61,307 bases of DNA from Glaesserella parasuis. Lineage in GTDB: Bacteria > Pseudomonadota > Gammaproteobacteria > Enterobacterales > Pasteurellaceae. The notes below the pieces were generated by a model. That model ran no database searches. It worked only from the letters and a program-made list of their open reading frames with translations, and was not told where the DNA came from. The translations under genes were made by a program, and so were the position numbers. Below, piece after piece: positions 1 through 6,691 of the stretch (position 1 is the first letter of the stretch; every line of letters starts with the position of its first letter). The stretch covers positions 1 through 61,307 of the forward strand of contig NZ_MUXW01000021.1 of assembly GCF_002015085.1 (NCBI RefSeq), written 5' to 3'.

Positions 1-166
1 TTCTAGGCTGATGTTTTTCATCGCCAAGATGGTCGGTCAGTTCACTATTTAACGCAGCCTCGACGGTGATTTTCTTGAGCATCCGTGAAAATTGATTGAG
101 GTCTTCTGGTGTTTTTAGGTTTTTGGCAAATTCCGCTGCCAAGGCGTGAAGTTGTTTTTCGTTCAT
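1..166 (-). CDS. IS256-family (mutator-type) transposase, N-terminal fragment at window edge
   Basis: The minus strand reads 55 codons from an ATG at 166 to the window edge. The peptide begins MNEKQLHALAAEFAKNL and continues with FSRMLKKITVEAALNSEL and TDHLGDEKH. This is the usual N-terminus of IS256-family transposases, which contains the helix before the DDE catalytic domain. No catalytic residue is inside the window, so whether the gene is intact cannot be judged. The element end lies about 65 bp upstream. Confidence 0.75.
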   Translation of the reverse strand, partial: MNEKQLHALAAEFAKNLKTPEDLNQFSRMLKKITVEAALNSELTDHLGDEKHQPR

Positions 167-234
167 AATAAAATACCTGTGTCTGAATGTATTATCTCAG
201 AAACAGGTATTTACACAAATTGTGGGAGAGGCTC
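1..234 (-). mobile_element. IS256-family insertion sequence, 5' end only
   Basis: This is the transposase-start end of an IS256-family element that continues off the left edge. The outer end carries a terminal inverted repeat at about 206-234. It matches about 22 of 29 positions of another IS end at 14710-14738; both share the core TGTGTAAA(T/C)ACC. The element lies inside the 3' end of the FtsZ-like gene, whose final codons are read from the IS end. Family assignment rests on the transposase N-terminus and the paired ends; the exact outer boundary is uncertain by a few bases. Confidence 0.75.
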
Positions 235-927
235 ATTTGTAGAAGCTATGATTGTACAATCCTCAGAAATAAGGGACGATATGGATTCCATAATCATATG
301 ATATTCATCCAAAAGAAGGTTTTCATCTGATGTAATTGAGATAACTGCACCATTTATTTCTTTTATTTTCTTGTGGCTTTTTGATAATAAATGAGTAATT
401 ACATCATCAGCACTAATTGTCTCTCCTTTTCGCTCTATTTCAAAAGAGTAAAAGTCTATTTCTTTTGCACCATAAGAAACTGTTTTAATATCTTCCACAT
501 CAACATTAATTAAATTATTCTCTGAAATCAAATCTATTATTACTGTAATAGCATCAAATAAGTCCGTCTCTTTAAGTAACATACAGTCTACTGGTAATGG
601 CTTATTTAATGCAATAAGGATATCTATGCGCTTTTCTAAATCAAGTAGCCACTTATGACAATTACTATGCAGACTTTCCCTTCTTGTTGGTAATACGACT
701 ACAGATAAGCAATCAAATTGGAATGATTTTGCAAACTGATAACACAGCTGTAAATCTCTCTCATTATTTTCTACAAACAGAAGTGAGAATGCTTCAGTAT
801 CCACTGCCATAACTTCTGTAAGTTGCTCAATATAATGAAAAGATGTAACAAGCGGTGAATTTTCGTGATTTTTTACGAACTCATTACCTTGCAAGCCTAT
901 GCCGGTAAATTGCACTTTTTTAGACAT
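211..927 (-). CDS. divergent FtsZ/tubulin-like protein without the GTP-binding loop; 3' end cut by an IS
   Basis: This 238-residue protein is not an annotated family I can name, but its order of motifs follows FtsZ. Residues 4-20 resemble the first beta-strand and helix (VQFTGIGLQGNEF). Residues 97-111 resemble the FtsZ stretch 'KHVDSLITIPND' (EKRIDILIALNKPLP). Residues 138-151 (NLINVDVEDIKTVS) match FtsZ 'GLMNVDFADVRTVM'. Residues 190-230 match 'GARGVLVNITAG-DLRLDE' and the following strand. The tubulin signature GGGTGTG is absent; the aligned stretch near residues 50-60 reads FVENNERDLQ. GTP binding is therefore unlikely. The last codons (PLPQFV and stop) lie in the IS256-type inverted repeat, so the native C-terminus is lost after about residue 232. 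A good Shine-Dalgarno (AAGGAG) supports the ATG at 927. Fold assignment is my inference from motif reading. Confidence 0.55.
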   Translation of the reverse strand: MSKKVQFTGIGLQGNEFVKNHENSPLVTSFHYIEQLTEVMAVDTEAFSLLFVENNERDLQLCYQFAKSFQFDCLSVVVLPTRRESLHSNCHKWLLDLEKRIDILIALNKPLPVDCMLLKETDLFDAITVIIDLISENNLINVDVEDIKTVSYGAKEIDFYSFEIERKGETISADDVITHLLSKSHKKIKEINGAVISITSDENLLLDEYHMIMESISSLISEDCTIIASTNEPLPQFV

Positions 928-956
928 ATAGATCTCCTTGTTGATTGGAGCTATTA

Positions 957-988
957 AATATAATGGTTAACACGACAAGATATGTCGC
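957..988 (-). promoter_or_regulatory. promoter with 17-bp palindromic operator for the FtsZ-like gene
   Basis: On the minus strand a -10-like TATATT lies at 957-962, and 9 bp upstream of it is the palindrome CGACA-AGATA-TGTCG (17-mer window 972-988). The same 17-mer, with one difference, lies at 2701-2717 with the same 9-bp gap to a TATAAT. The palindrome sits where the -35 box should be, and no good -35 is visible. This fits a repressor operator, or an activator site replacing the -35. The WYL protein at 2719-3681 is the likely binder (inference). Confidence 0.6.
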
Positions 989-1037
989 ATGAAAATTACT
1001 TTAAGGCTTGTTAATGTTTTGTGCTTATAATTTTATA

Positions 1038-1152
1038 CCTAGCACGCAAAATGCGTACTAGGTTACGTATAGTTGAGTGGCTTTGCCACTCTAATTCTCA
1101 GCCCCAAAGGGGCTGAATTATGCGTAACCCAGTACGGCTCTGACGTGCTGGG
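1038..1152. repeat. 115-bp four-hairpin palindromic element
   Basis: Four hairpins are packed here: 1038-1062 (CCTAG-ACGC / GCGT-CTAGG), 1075-1091 (GAGTGGC TTT GCCACTC), 1099-1115 (CAGCCCC AAA GGGGCTG) and 1128-1152 (CCCAG-ACG / CGT-CTGGG). The stretches GTTACG (1062-1067) and CGTAAC (1123-1128) pair around the two inner hairpins. The outer arms can instead pair with each other: 1055-1067 with 1123-1135 (one mismatch) and 1038-1046 with 1144-1152 (one wobble). No open reading frame lies in it. It could be a miniature transposable element, a recombinase or HUH-nuclease target, or a structured RNA. Confidence 0.65.
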
Positions 1153-1205
1153 ATATTAAATAAACACCTCTTGATGATTTTGCAATCTCAAAACATCAAC
1201 AAGCC

Positions 1206-1853
1206 CTAGTTTGTGCCAAATTTCTTTTTCGCCGCTTCAACAATTTCGTTAAAAATCGGATGGGCTTCTTTTAACGTTTTTAACGCATCACGAATCGGCT
1301 CCATTGCATCTTCTAAGGAATCAGGATAGTTTTCAATGACTAGCTTAGGATCTAAAGATTTAATTGGTAGATAAAAATCATAGCCTTTAGTATTAAATTT
1401 AAAGCCTAATTTTCCTAGCTCAGGATATTTTTTATTCTGTTCTATCATGAACTCTTTCCAATCTTTATTGCCGCATTTTGGGAATTGTTTTTTCCAACTA
1501 TAGAATCCTAAAACCATTCCTCCAACTTTTGAAAATAAAGAAGTAATCCCCCAATAATGAATGTTTTTACCCGTTTCATCACATTCAAAACCAAAATAAT
1601 AATGAGCGTAGCAATTATTTGCATCCGTATCATCTGACGAATTTGCTAACCAGTATGAAGGATAAAATGTTGAAAATCTATTTTCAGCAGAATTAAATTT
1701 TCCTTTACACTCAAAATCAAACTCGAACTCTTTAATCACATTATCTACAGCATTAAAAAGCTCAGAATCAAAGTCATCATTAATTAAATGTGAAGCTTCA
1801 TCAAACATCTGAATGTTTTCAATGATTAATTTGAAAGCTGCTTGTCTACTCAT
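1206..1853 (-). CDS. unknown protein, partner of the PD-(D/E)XK nuclease gene
   Basis: I do not recognise this 215-residue protein. It is soluble, with no signal peptide or membrane segment. The N-terminus is helical and acidic (NIQMFDEASHLINDDFDSEL). The middle is aromatic-rich with CYAHYYFGFECDETG and a WGITSLF segment. The C-terminus is a helical tail ending in KKKFGTN. The start is set at the ATG at 1853, which has AGGGA 6-7 bases upstream; an in-frame ATG at 1868 has no ribosome-binding site. The nuclease gene upstream stops at 1870, so the two are surely co-transcribed. The tight pairing suggests a common function with the nuclease, but no role can be assigned. Confidence 0.7.
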   Translation of the reverse strand: MSRQAAFKLIIENIQMFDEASHLINDDFDSELFNAVDNVIKEFEFDFECKGKFNSAENRFSTFYPSYWLANSSDDTDANNCYAHYYFGFECDETGKNIHYWGITSLFSKVGGMVLGFYSWKKQFPKCGNKDWKEFMIEQNKKYPELGKLGFKFNTKGYDFYLPIKSLDPKLVIENYPDSLEDAMEPIRDALKTLKEAHPIFNEIVEAAKKKFGTN

Positions 1854-1869
1854 TTTAGTTTCCCTCATA

Positions 1870-2643
1870 TTAAAAAGTTAAGATGTGTTCTACAAACTGT
1901 TCGGCTAACCATAAACTGCGGTTATTTGGATTTTTTCTTAGCTCTTGTCTTATTTGCTTCTGCAAAACTTTCGCAAAATGCGTCCAAGAAAGACCTATAA
2001 TTTTTTCTTTATCCGATAAACTTTGTTTATCTTCCTGATCATATTTAACAATACCATCTTTTGTTAAATAAATAATTTTCCATTCTCTTGAACCTGCTTT
2101 TATTTTGGCAACATCATGATATCTTTTTAGCTGCTCTTTACCTTCTAAAGCATCAATTTTTACCTCAATAAATAGCAACACTTCGTCAGATTCAATTTCA
2201 ATATCGACTCGTTCACTTTCATCTCCTAAAGGACAACATTCTTCCGTTGCCCGATAAACGCTTGGGAAAGGAAAGGATGACTTATCCCAACCTAGACTGT
2301 CATACAACGCTTTTAAGAAGAAACTTCCTTGTCCGTGATCTTCATGCATATCTAAAAACCAGCGTAAAACTTTACTATTGCGAACCTCATAACGCCCCAA
2401 GTTTGCGGTTTTCCATACATTAACCTTCATGCCTAAAGCCTTTTCTTCTTCCATCGGTACTCGTGCTTCTTTATACTTATTAAAAAAGTATTGTAATTTT
2501 TCACGATCAGGAATCACTAATTCCTTTTTTTCTTCCGAAGGCTCAAGAAAAACACCCTCTTTCCACATTTTAAAAAATGTAGCTAGTTGAGCGATGTCCA
2601 ATGTTTTATCTTTATCTTGATTAAAATTTACTGATAAATGCAT
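1870..2643 (-). CDS. PD-(D/E)XK-superfamily nuclease-like protein (257 aa)
   Basis: The C-terminal half carries a PD-(D/E)XK-type core. An arginine-aspartate strand ERVDIEIESD (about residues 143-152) supplies the catalytic Asp, and LLFIEVKIDA (about 155-164) supplies the E-x-K pair. EGKEQLKRYHD follows, a helix commonly seen after this core. Upstream, VRNSKVLRWFLDMHEDHGQGSFFL resembles the N-terminal helix region of the phage- and defence-island group of these nucleases (PDDEXK_4-like). Substrate is unknown; DNA is the usual target of the fold. It is the first gene of a two-gene operon and has its own promoter and palindromic operator at 2686-2717. Neighbouring WYL and toxin-antitoxin genes suggest a defence role (inference). 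Confidence 0.7.
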   Translation of the reverse strand: MHLSVNFNQDKDKTLDIAQLATFFKMWKEGVFLEPSEEKKELVIPDREKLQYFFNKYKEARVPMEEEKALGMKVNVWKTANLGRYEVRNSKVLRWFLDMHEDHGQGSFFLKALYDSLGWDKSSFPFPSVYRATEECCPLGDESERVDIEIESDEVLLFIEVKIDALEGKEQLKRYHDVAKIKAGSREWKIIYLTKDGIVKYDQEDKQSLSDKEKIIGLSWTHFAKVLQKQIRQELRKNPNNRSLWLAEQFVEHILTF

Positions 2644-2685
2644 ATTTTACCCTTCAATCAAATGATTAAATCTTGTTATAAACTG

Positions 2686-2717
2686 ATTATATTCAGCAAT
2701 GCGACAAGATATGTCGC
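2686..2717 (-). promoter_or_regulatory. promoter with 17-bp palindromic operator for the nuclease operon
   Basis: On the minus strand TATAAT lies at 2686-2691. After a 9-bp gap comes the perfect palindrome GCGACA-AGATA-TGTCGC at 2701-2717, one base past the stop codon of the WYL gene. The site differs by one base from the site at 972-988 and has identical geometry. The gap between the WYL stop and the nuclease start is only 75 bp, so the operon can be controlled separately from the WYL gene. Confidence 0.65.
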
Positions 2718-2718
2718 A

Positions 2719-3681
2719 CTAAACACTCTCTTTCTCAATATCCCAAATCTCTTCGCCAAAACGTCTTATCCACCATTCCAACATATCCGTATCAGCAACA
2801 GTCGCTTGGAAGCGGTAATGTTCTTCGCTTTCTTCGAGTGTAATTTGATCTTTTGAAAGTGGCGTTTCGGTTAAATGGAAGCCGGCCCAACGAGCAATGG
2901 AAAATGTCAGTTTCACTTTCCCACCACTACCAAAACCTAAATTCCCTTCATCTTGGTACTGTTTTAAGTTAAAGTCTTTTGGGCGTTCAAAGCTAAAGGT
3001 TGATAATTCAGCTTTTTTGATACGATGTAAGGCAAGTAAGCGGTTATCGTCAAACCCATCATAACGAGCGACTAAATAGGTGCTTGCTCCTTGTTGTGCA
3101 ATCGCCAATGGCATAATCTGTGCTTTATGTTTTTTGCCAGTTTGGTTTTGGTATTCAATGTGCAGTAATTTATTTTGGAAAAGAGCGGTACTGACAGCTG
3201 TAAAAACATCCTCTTTCACTTTAGCAGGGATAAGTGGCTGGCTGGTCGGTACGCTACAAATTTTTCCGAGCCATTGATGTTCAGGATTACTCGTCCCTGC
3301 TCCCACAATTTTTTCAGCCTGTTTAAAAAAGGGTTCCATTGACGACATAATATTCGCAGGCAAGAGATATTTAAGTTGCTGTTCCGCTAATTTTAAGATT
3401 AACGCTTGTTGTTCGTTCAACATCGGCACGGAAATGCCGACTGATCGCTCAAGCCAACAATACGCATATTCATTGTCACGATCATCACATTCCAAATCGT
3501 CAAAATGCTCGCTTAAGGTTTTTAATGCACGCTGAATACTTCGCTTATCTTTTTCAAAGCCTGCCTTTTTCATACTATCGAATATCTCAGACGTAGTTAA
3601 ACGATAAGGCTTTTTGGGGATACGGCGTAAAATCTCTAATAAAAAGAGTGCAGAATCAATTCCTGATGGGCGTTTGGGCAT
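2719..3681 (-). CDS. WYL-domain transcriptional regulator
   Basis: The 320-residue protein has an N-terminal winged helix-turn-helix (about 1-80, with LTTSEIFDSMKKAGF and KRSIQRALKTLSEHF). A WYL domain follows (about 150-220, with LLHIEYQNQTGKK, MPLAIAQQGASTYLVARYDG and LLALHRIKKAE). The C-terminal WCX-type domain ends in WWIRRFGEEIWDIE. WYL proteins sense nucleotides or nucleic acid and often regulate defence systems such as BREX and CRISPR-Cas, usually binding inverted repeats. Two matching palindromes precede the genes on either side of its downstream region, which makes it the likely regulator. It starts 62 bp after the higA stop and may share the higBA transcript. It also could act on unlinked targets. 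Confidence 0.85.
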   Translation of the reverse strand: MPKRPSGIDSALFLLEILRRIPKKPYRLTTSEIFDSMKKAGFEKDKRSIQRALKTLSEHFDDLECDDRDNEYAYCWLERSVGISVPMLNEQQALILKLAEQQLKYLLPANIMSSMEPFFKQAEKIVGAGTSNPEHQWLGKICSVPTSQPLIPAKVKEDVFTAVSTALFQNKLLHIEYQNQTGKKHKAQIMPLAIAQQGASTYLVARYDGFDDNRLLALHRIKKAELSTFSFERPKDFNLKQYQDEGNLGFGSGGKVKLTFSIARWAGFHLTETPLSKDQITLEESEEHYRFQATVADTDMLEWWIRRFGEEIWDIEKESV

Positions 3682-3743
3682 AATAATCTCCGCGCAATAA
3701 AATTGTGGTAGTTTTATCTGTCATAGCCACTTGTTGTATTGAA

Positions 3744-4040
3744 TTAAAGCCCTTGTAATACAGGGATAAGTTCTGGCTGTTGCTCAATAATCGCAAGTAA
3801 TTTCCGTGCCGCACCATTTGGGGTTCGTCTGCCGATTTCCCACGACTGCACAAGATTTTGGCTTACGCCTAAAAGAGAAGCAAATTCCGCTTGTTTCATC
3901 TGGTGCTGGGTTCTAATCGCTTTGACATTCGGGATTTTATGGATATGAATACGATGTGGTGGTACTTCTATTTCGCCTTTTTCAATGGCGACCATTTCTC
4001 TCGCACTTTCCATTAGACGTTCAAAAAGTTCTTTTTCCAT
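3744..4040 (-). CDS. higA: HigA-type antitoxin, Xre-family helix-turn-helix
   Basis: The 98-residue protein has a Cro/C1-type helix-turn-helix in its C-terminal half (MKQAEFASLLGVSQNLVQSWE, then GRRTPNGAARKLLAII). This is the layout of HigA/NadS antitoxins encoded downstream of their toxin. The N-terminal ~40 residues are likely the toxin-binding part. It starts 2 bp after the toxin stop codon, with GAGGAG as ribosome-binding site inside the toxin's last codons, so the pair is translationally coupled. It should repress its own promoter at 4400-4428. Confidence 0.8.
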   Translation of the reverse strand: MEKELFERLMESAREMVAIEKGEIEVPPHRIHIHKIPNVKAIRTQHQMKQAEFASLLGVSQNLVQSWEIGRRTPNGAARKLLAIIEQQPELIPVLQGL

Positions 4041-4042
4041 CT

Positions 4043-4387
4043 TTACTCCTCACTTAATTGGGATACAACCGCTTTTAACATTGCTTTTTGTTTATCACTC
4101 ATATTGTCTTGTTTGCTTTTAGCATACATCATCATTAATAATAATTTTCCCTGTTTGGTTACAACATAGTAAATCACCCTTACACCACCACTTTTGCCCT
4201 TGTTATTACTTTCTAGTTTCCAGCGAATTTTTTGGCAACCACCAGTATTCTGAATAAAATCGCCTAATTCGTGAGATTCTAATAAATAAGCCTGAAATTT
4301 CTGATATTCATCATCAGACATTAATGCTTTTCGGTCTTCTTCAAAAACTTTGGTTTCAATAAAAGTAAGATATTCTTCTGTTTCCAT
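4043..4387 (-). CDS. higB: HigB-type toxin, RelE/ParE superfamily
   Basis: The 114-residue protein fits the RelE-like HigB toxins that cleave mRNA on the ribosome. Visible marks are QKIRWKLESNNKGKSGGVRVIYY (about 54-76), a core strand and turn with basic residues, and LLLMMMYAKSKQDNMSDKQKAML near the C-terminus. The toxin-first gene order is the HigBA order. Activity is inferred from family membership only. Its position next to the WYL gene makes it part of the island rather than of the rnb region. Confidence 0.8.
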   Translation of the reverse strand: METEEYLTFIETKVFEEDRKALMSDDEYQKFQAYLLESHELGDFIQNTGGCQKIRWKLESNNKGKSGGVRVIYYVVTKQGKLLLMMMYAKSKQDNMSDKQKAMLKAVVSQLSEE

Positions 4388-4399
4388 TCAAACAACCTT

Positions 4400-4428
4400 A
4401 GTATAACGTACACAGTACAATTTCTCAG
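4400..4428 (-). promoter_or_regulatory. higBA promoter with candidate HigA operator
   Basis: Minus-strand promoter: -35 CTGAGA (4423-4428), 17-bp spacer, -10 TATACT (4400-4405). The palindrome GTAC-ACA-GTAC (4408-4418) lies inside the spacer, a typical position for an autorepressor operator. Binding by HigA is inference. Confidence 0.5.
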
Positions 4429-4477
4429 CTATTTTATAGCCTAAGGTATAAAAATATTTTGGCTAGCTTGCTTTGCT

Positions 4478-4503
4478 ATTTTTTCGATAGCGATCGAAAA
4501 AAT
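4478..4503. terminator. perfect A/T-flanked hairpin between higBA and rnb
   Basis: TTTTTTCGAT (4479-4488), loop AGCG, ATCGAAAAAA (4493-4502), extended by one A-T pair. Both strands show a stem with a terminal T-run, so it could act in either direction. It lies upstream of both divergent promoters, so it may insulate the island from rnb by stopping read-through. Confidence 0.4.
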
Positions 4504-4514
4504 CATAAATTTCT

Positions 4515-4543
4515 CAGACAGTCTGCCTGAAATCCGCTATAAT
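4515..4543 (+). promoter_or_regulatory. rnb promoter
   Basis: CAGACA (4515-4520), 17-bp spacer, TATAAT (4538-4543). A start point near 4550 would place the leader hairpin at 4557-4573 at the extreme 5' end of the mRNA. Confidence 0.55.
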
Positions 4544-4556
4544 TTTCTAGTTATAT

Positions 4557-4584
4557 CGGTGCATTTCGCACCGCTTTTTATTTT
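4557..4584 (+). terminator. terminator-like hairpin in the rnb leader
   Basis: CGGTGC-ATTTC-GCACCG (4557-4573) is followed by CTTTTTATTTTTA, and the rnb ATG lies at 4602. The arrangement is that of an intrinsic terminator between promoter and gene. It may reduce rnb expression by early termination, or serve as a 5' stabilising stem. Confidence 0.55.
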
Positions 4585-4601
4585 TATCAATACGAGAATC
4601 T

Positions 4602-6581
4602 ATGTTCCAAAATAACCCCCTATTAGCTCAATTAAAACAACAGATTGAAGCAAGCAAAGAATATGTTGAAGGCGTTGTAAAAACGTCAGATAAAAGTTAT
4701 GGCTTTCTAGAATGTGAGAAAAATAGCTATTTCATTCCCCCTGCGGAAATGAAAAAAGTGATGCACGGCGATAAGGTCAAAGCTGTTGTGAAGCGTGATG
4801 GCGATAAAGAGCAAGTTGAAATTGACTCGTTATTAGAGCCAATGTTAGAACGTTTTATCGCTCAAGTGCGTTTTAACAAAGACGGGAAATTGCAATTAGC
4901 CGTTGATCACCCAAGTATCAATAACTTTATTCCAGCCAATACGCAGAAAAAAGTCACAGAAACCCTTGAAAATGGCGACTGGGTGGTGGCACAGTTGAAA
5001 ACACACCCTCTTCGTGATGATCGCTTTTTCTTTGCTCAAGTCACGCAATTTATCTGTAAAGCGGACGATAATTTCGCGCCGTGGTGGGTAACTTTAGCTC
5101 GCCACGAACAGCCTCGTGAACCTGTTGCGAATGAGAAAAGCTATGAATTACAGGATCAAGTTGAGCGCGAAGATCTAACTCACCTCTATTTTACTACCAT
5201 TGACAGTGCCAGCACTAAAGATATGGACGATGCGTTATACGTTGAACCAATTAGCGAGAACGGCACGCAAACAGGCTGGCGTTTAGTCGTTGCGATTGCC
5301 GATCCGACCGCTTACATTCCTGAGCAGTCTGCAATTGAAAAAGCCGCTCGCCAACGCTGTTTCACCAACTATCTTCCTGGTTTTAACATTCCGATGTTGC
5401 CACGAGAGCTGTCCGATGATCTTTGCTCTCTCGTGCCGAATGAAAAACGTCCAGCATTAGTCGGCTATATTGAGACAGATTTAAGCGGTAATGTGGTAGG
5501 TGAAGCTCGCTTTGTGTCAGCTTGGGTTCAATCTAAAGCTCGTTTGGTCTATGACGAAGTATCTGATTATCTTGAAAAAGTCGAAAATCACTGGACACCA
5601 GACTGTGCAGAAACCGCACAACAAATCGACTGGTTGCATCAATTTACCCTTGCTCGTATCGACTGGCGTAGCAAAAATGCCTTGCTATTTAAAGAGCAAG
5701 GCGATTACAGCTTTGAGTTAGCTGAGGACGGCGCAGTCAAAGCAATTCACATTGAATATCGCCGTATCGCTAACCAAATGATCGAAGAGGCAATGATTAT
5801 TGCCAACATCTGTGCCGCACAGTTTTTAGATAAATATGCACACACAGGCGTATTTAATACCCACTCAGGTTTTGATAGCAAAAACCTAGAGCCTGCTCGC
5901 AAATTCTTACTGGATACGCTTTCCAATGATGAAAATAGAGAGAGTTTATCTGAACGCTACTCCCCTGAGCGTTTAAGTACCCTTGAAGGCTATTGCGAAA
6001 TGCGTCGTGATATTGAGCAATTCCCTGAAAATTTCTTAGAAATGCGGTTACGTCGCTATTTAACTTTTGCTGAATTTAAAGCAACATCAGCTCCGCATTT
6101 AGGTTTAGGTATCAGCCATTATGCAACTTGGACATCGCCAATTCGTAAATATGGCGATATGGTCAATCATCGTTTAATTAAACAAGTTCTTGCAAATCAA
6201 ACAGCAAAACCTGTCGAAGAAACCGTTTTAACTCGCTTACAAGAAGCTCGTAAGCAAAATCGTATGGTTGAACGTGATATTGCCGACTGGCTTTATGCCT
6301 GTTATCTTGAGCCTATGGTGGAACAAAACGTAGAATTTGACGGCGAAATCCAAGATGTTTCTCGTGGTGGCTTACGTGTTAAAGTCATTGAAAATGGCGC
6401 TTCGATTTTTGTTCCATTCTCAACTCTGCATAATAACAAAGAAGAAATGTTATTTAGCCCAGAAGAGATTGCACTCTACATCAAAGGCGAGAAGGCTTAC
6501 CAGCTCGGGCAAGCGGTAAAAGTGAAGCTCAAAGAGGTTCGTGTAGAAACAAGATCGGTTGTGGGTGACGTTTTAATCTAA
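4602..6581 (+). CDS. rnb: exoribonuclease II
   Basis: RNase II degrades single-stranded RNA 3' to 5'. The 659-residue length fits (E. coli 644). Cold-shock-like domains occupy about residues 15-170, the RNB catalytic domain about 190-515, and an S1 domain about 570-650 (FDGEIQDVSRGGLRVKV). The catalytic motif IDSASTKDMDDA is at 200-211, giving Asp201, Asp207, Asp209 and Asp210, the same numbers as in E. coli. The gene stands alone between the island and mltA. Its leader contains a terminator-like hairpin, so expression may be set by read-through. Confidence 0.95.
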   Translation: MFQNNPLLAQLKQQIEASKEYVEGVVKTSDKSYGFLECEKNSYFIPPAEMKKVMHGDKVKAVVKRDGDKEQVEIDSLLEPMLERFIAQVRFNKDGKLQLAVDHPSINNFIPANTQKKVTETLENGDWVVAQLKTHPLRDDRFFFAQVTQFICKADDNFAPWWVTLARHEQPREPVANEKSYELQDQVEREDLTHLYFTTIDSASTKDMDDALYVEPISENGTQTGWRLVVAIADPTAYIPEQSAIEKAARQRCFTNYLPGFNIPMLPRELSDDLCSLVPNEKRPALVGYIETDLSGNVVGEARFVSAWVQSKARLVYDEVSDYLEKVENHWTPDCAETAQQIDWLHQFTLARIDWRSKNALLFKEQGDYSFELAEDGAVKAIHIEYRRIANQMIEEAMIIANICAAQFLDKYAHTGVFNTHSGFDSKNLEPARKFLLDTLSNDENRESLSERYSPERLSTLEGYCEMRRDIEQFPENFLEMRLRRYLTFAEFKATSAPHLGLGISHYATWTSPIRKYGDMVNHRLIKQVLANQTAKPVEETVLTRLQEARKQNRMVERDIADWLYACYLEPMVEQNVEFDGEIQDVSRGGLRVKVIENGASIFVPFSTLHNNKEEMLFSPEEIALYIKGEKAYQLGQAVKVKLKEVRVETRSVVGDVLI

Positions 6582-6691
6582 ATAAGATTCAAAACTATTT
6601 CCATGATTACTCTCCTCTGTCCTTTATGACACTTTTATGAACATCAGGTAAGAAAAAATTTTACCTGATGTATATTTTCAAGGGAACAAAT

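Noticed and set aside
1038..1152. Integron attC site
   Set aside because: GTTACG/CGTAAC does not match the GTTRRRY/RYYYAAC core arrangement and no integron integrase is nearby.
3744..4387. HigBA as part of the new system
   Set aside because: The pair has its own promoter and a different operator (GTAC-ACA-GTAC), so there is no sequence link to the twin palindromes; it may simply be a neighbour.
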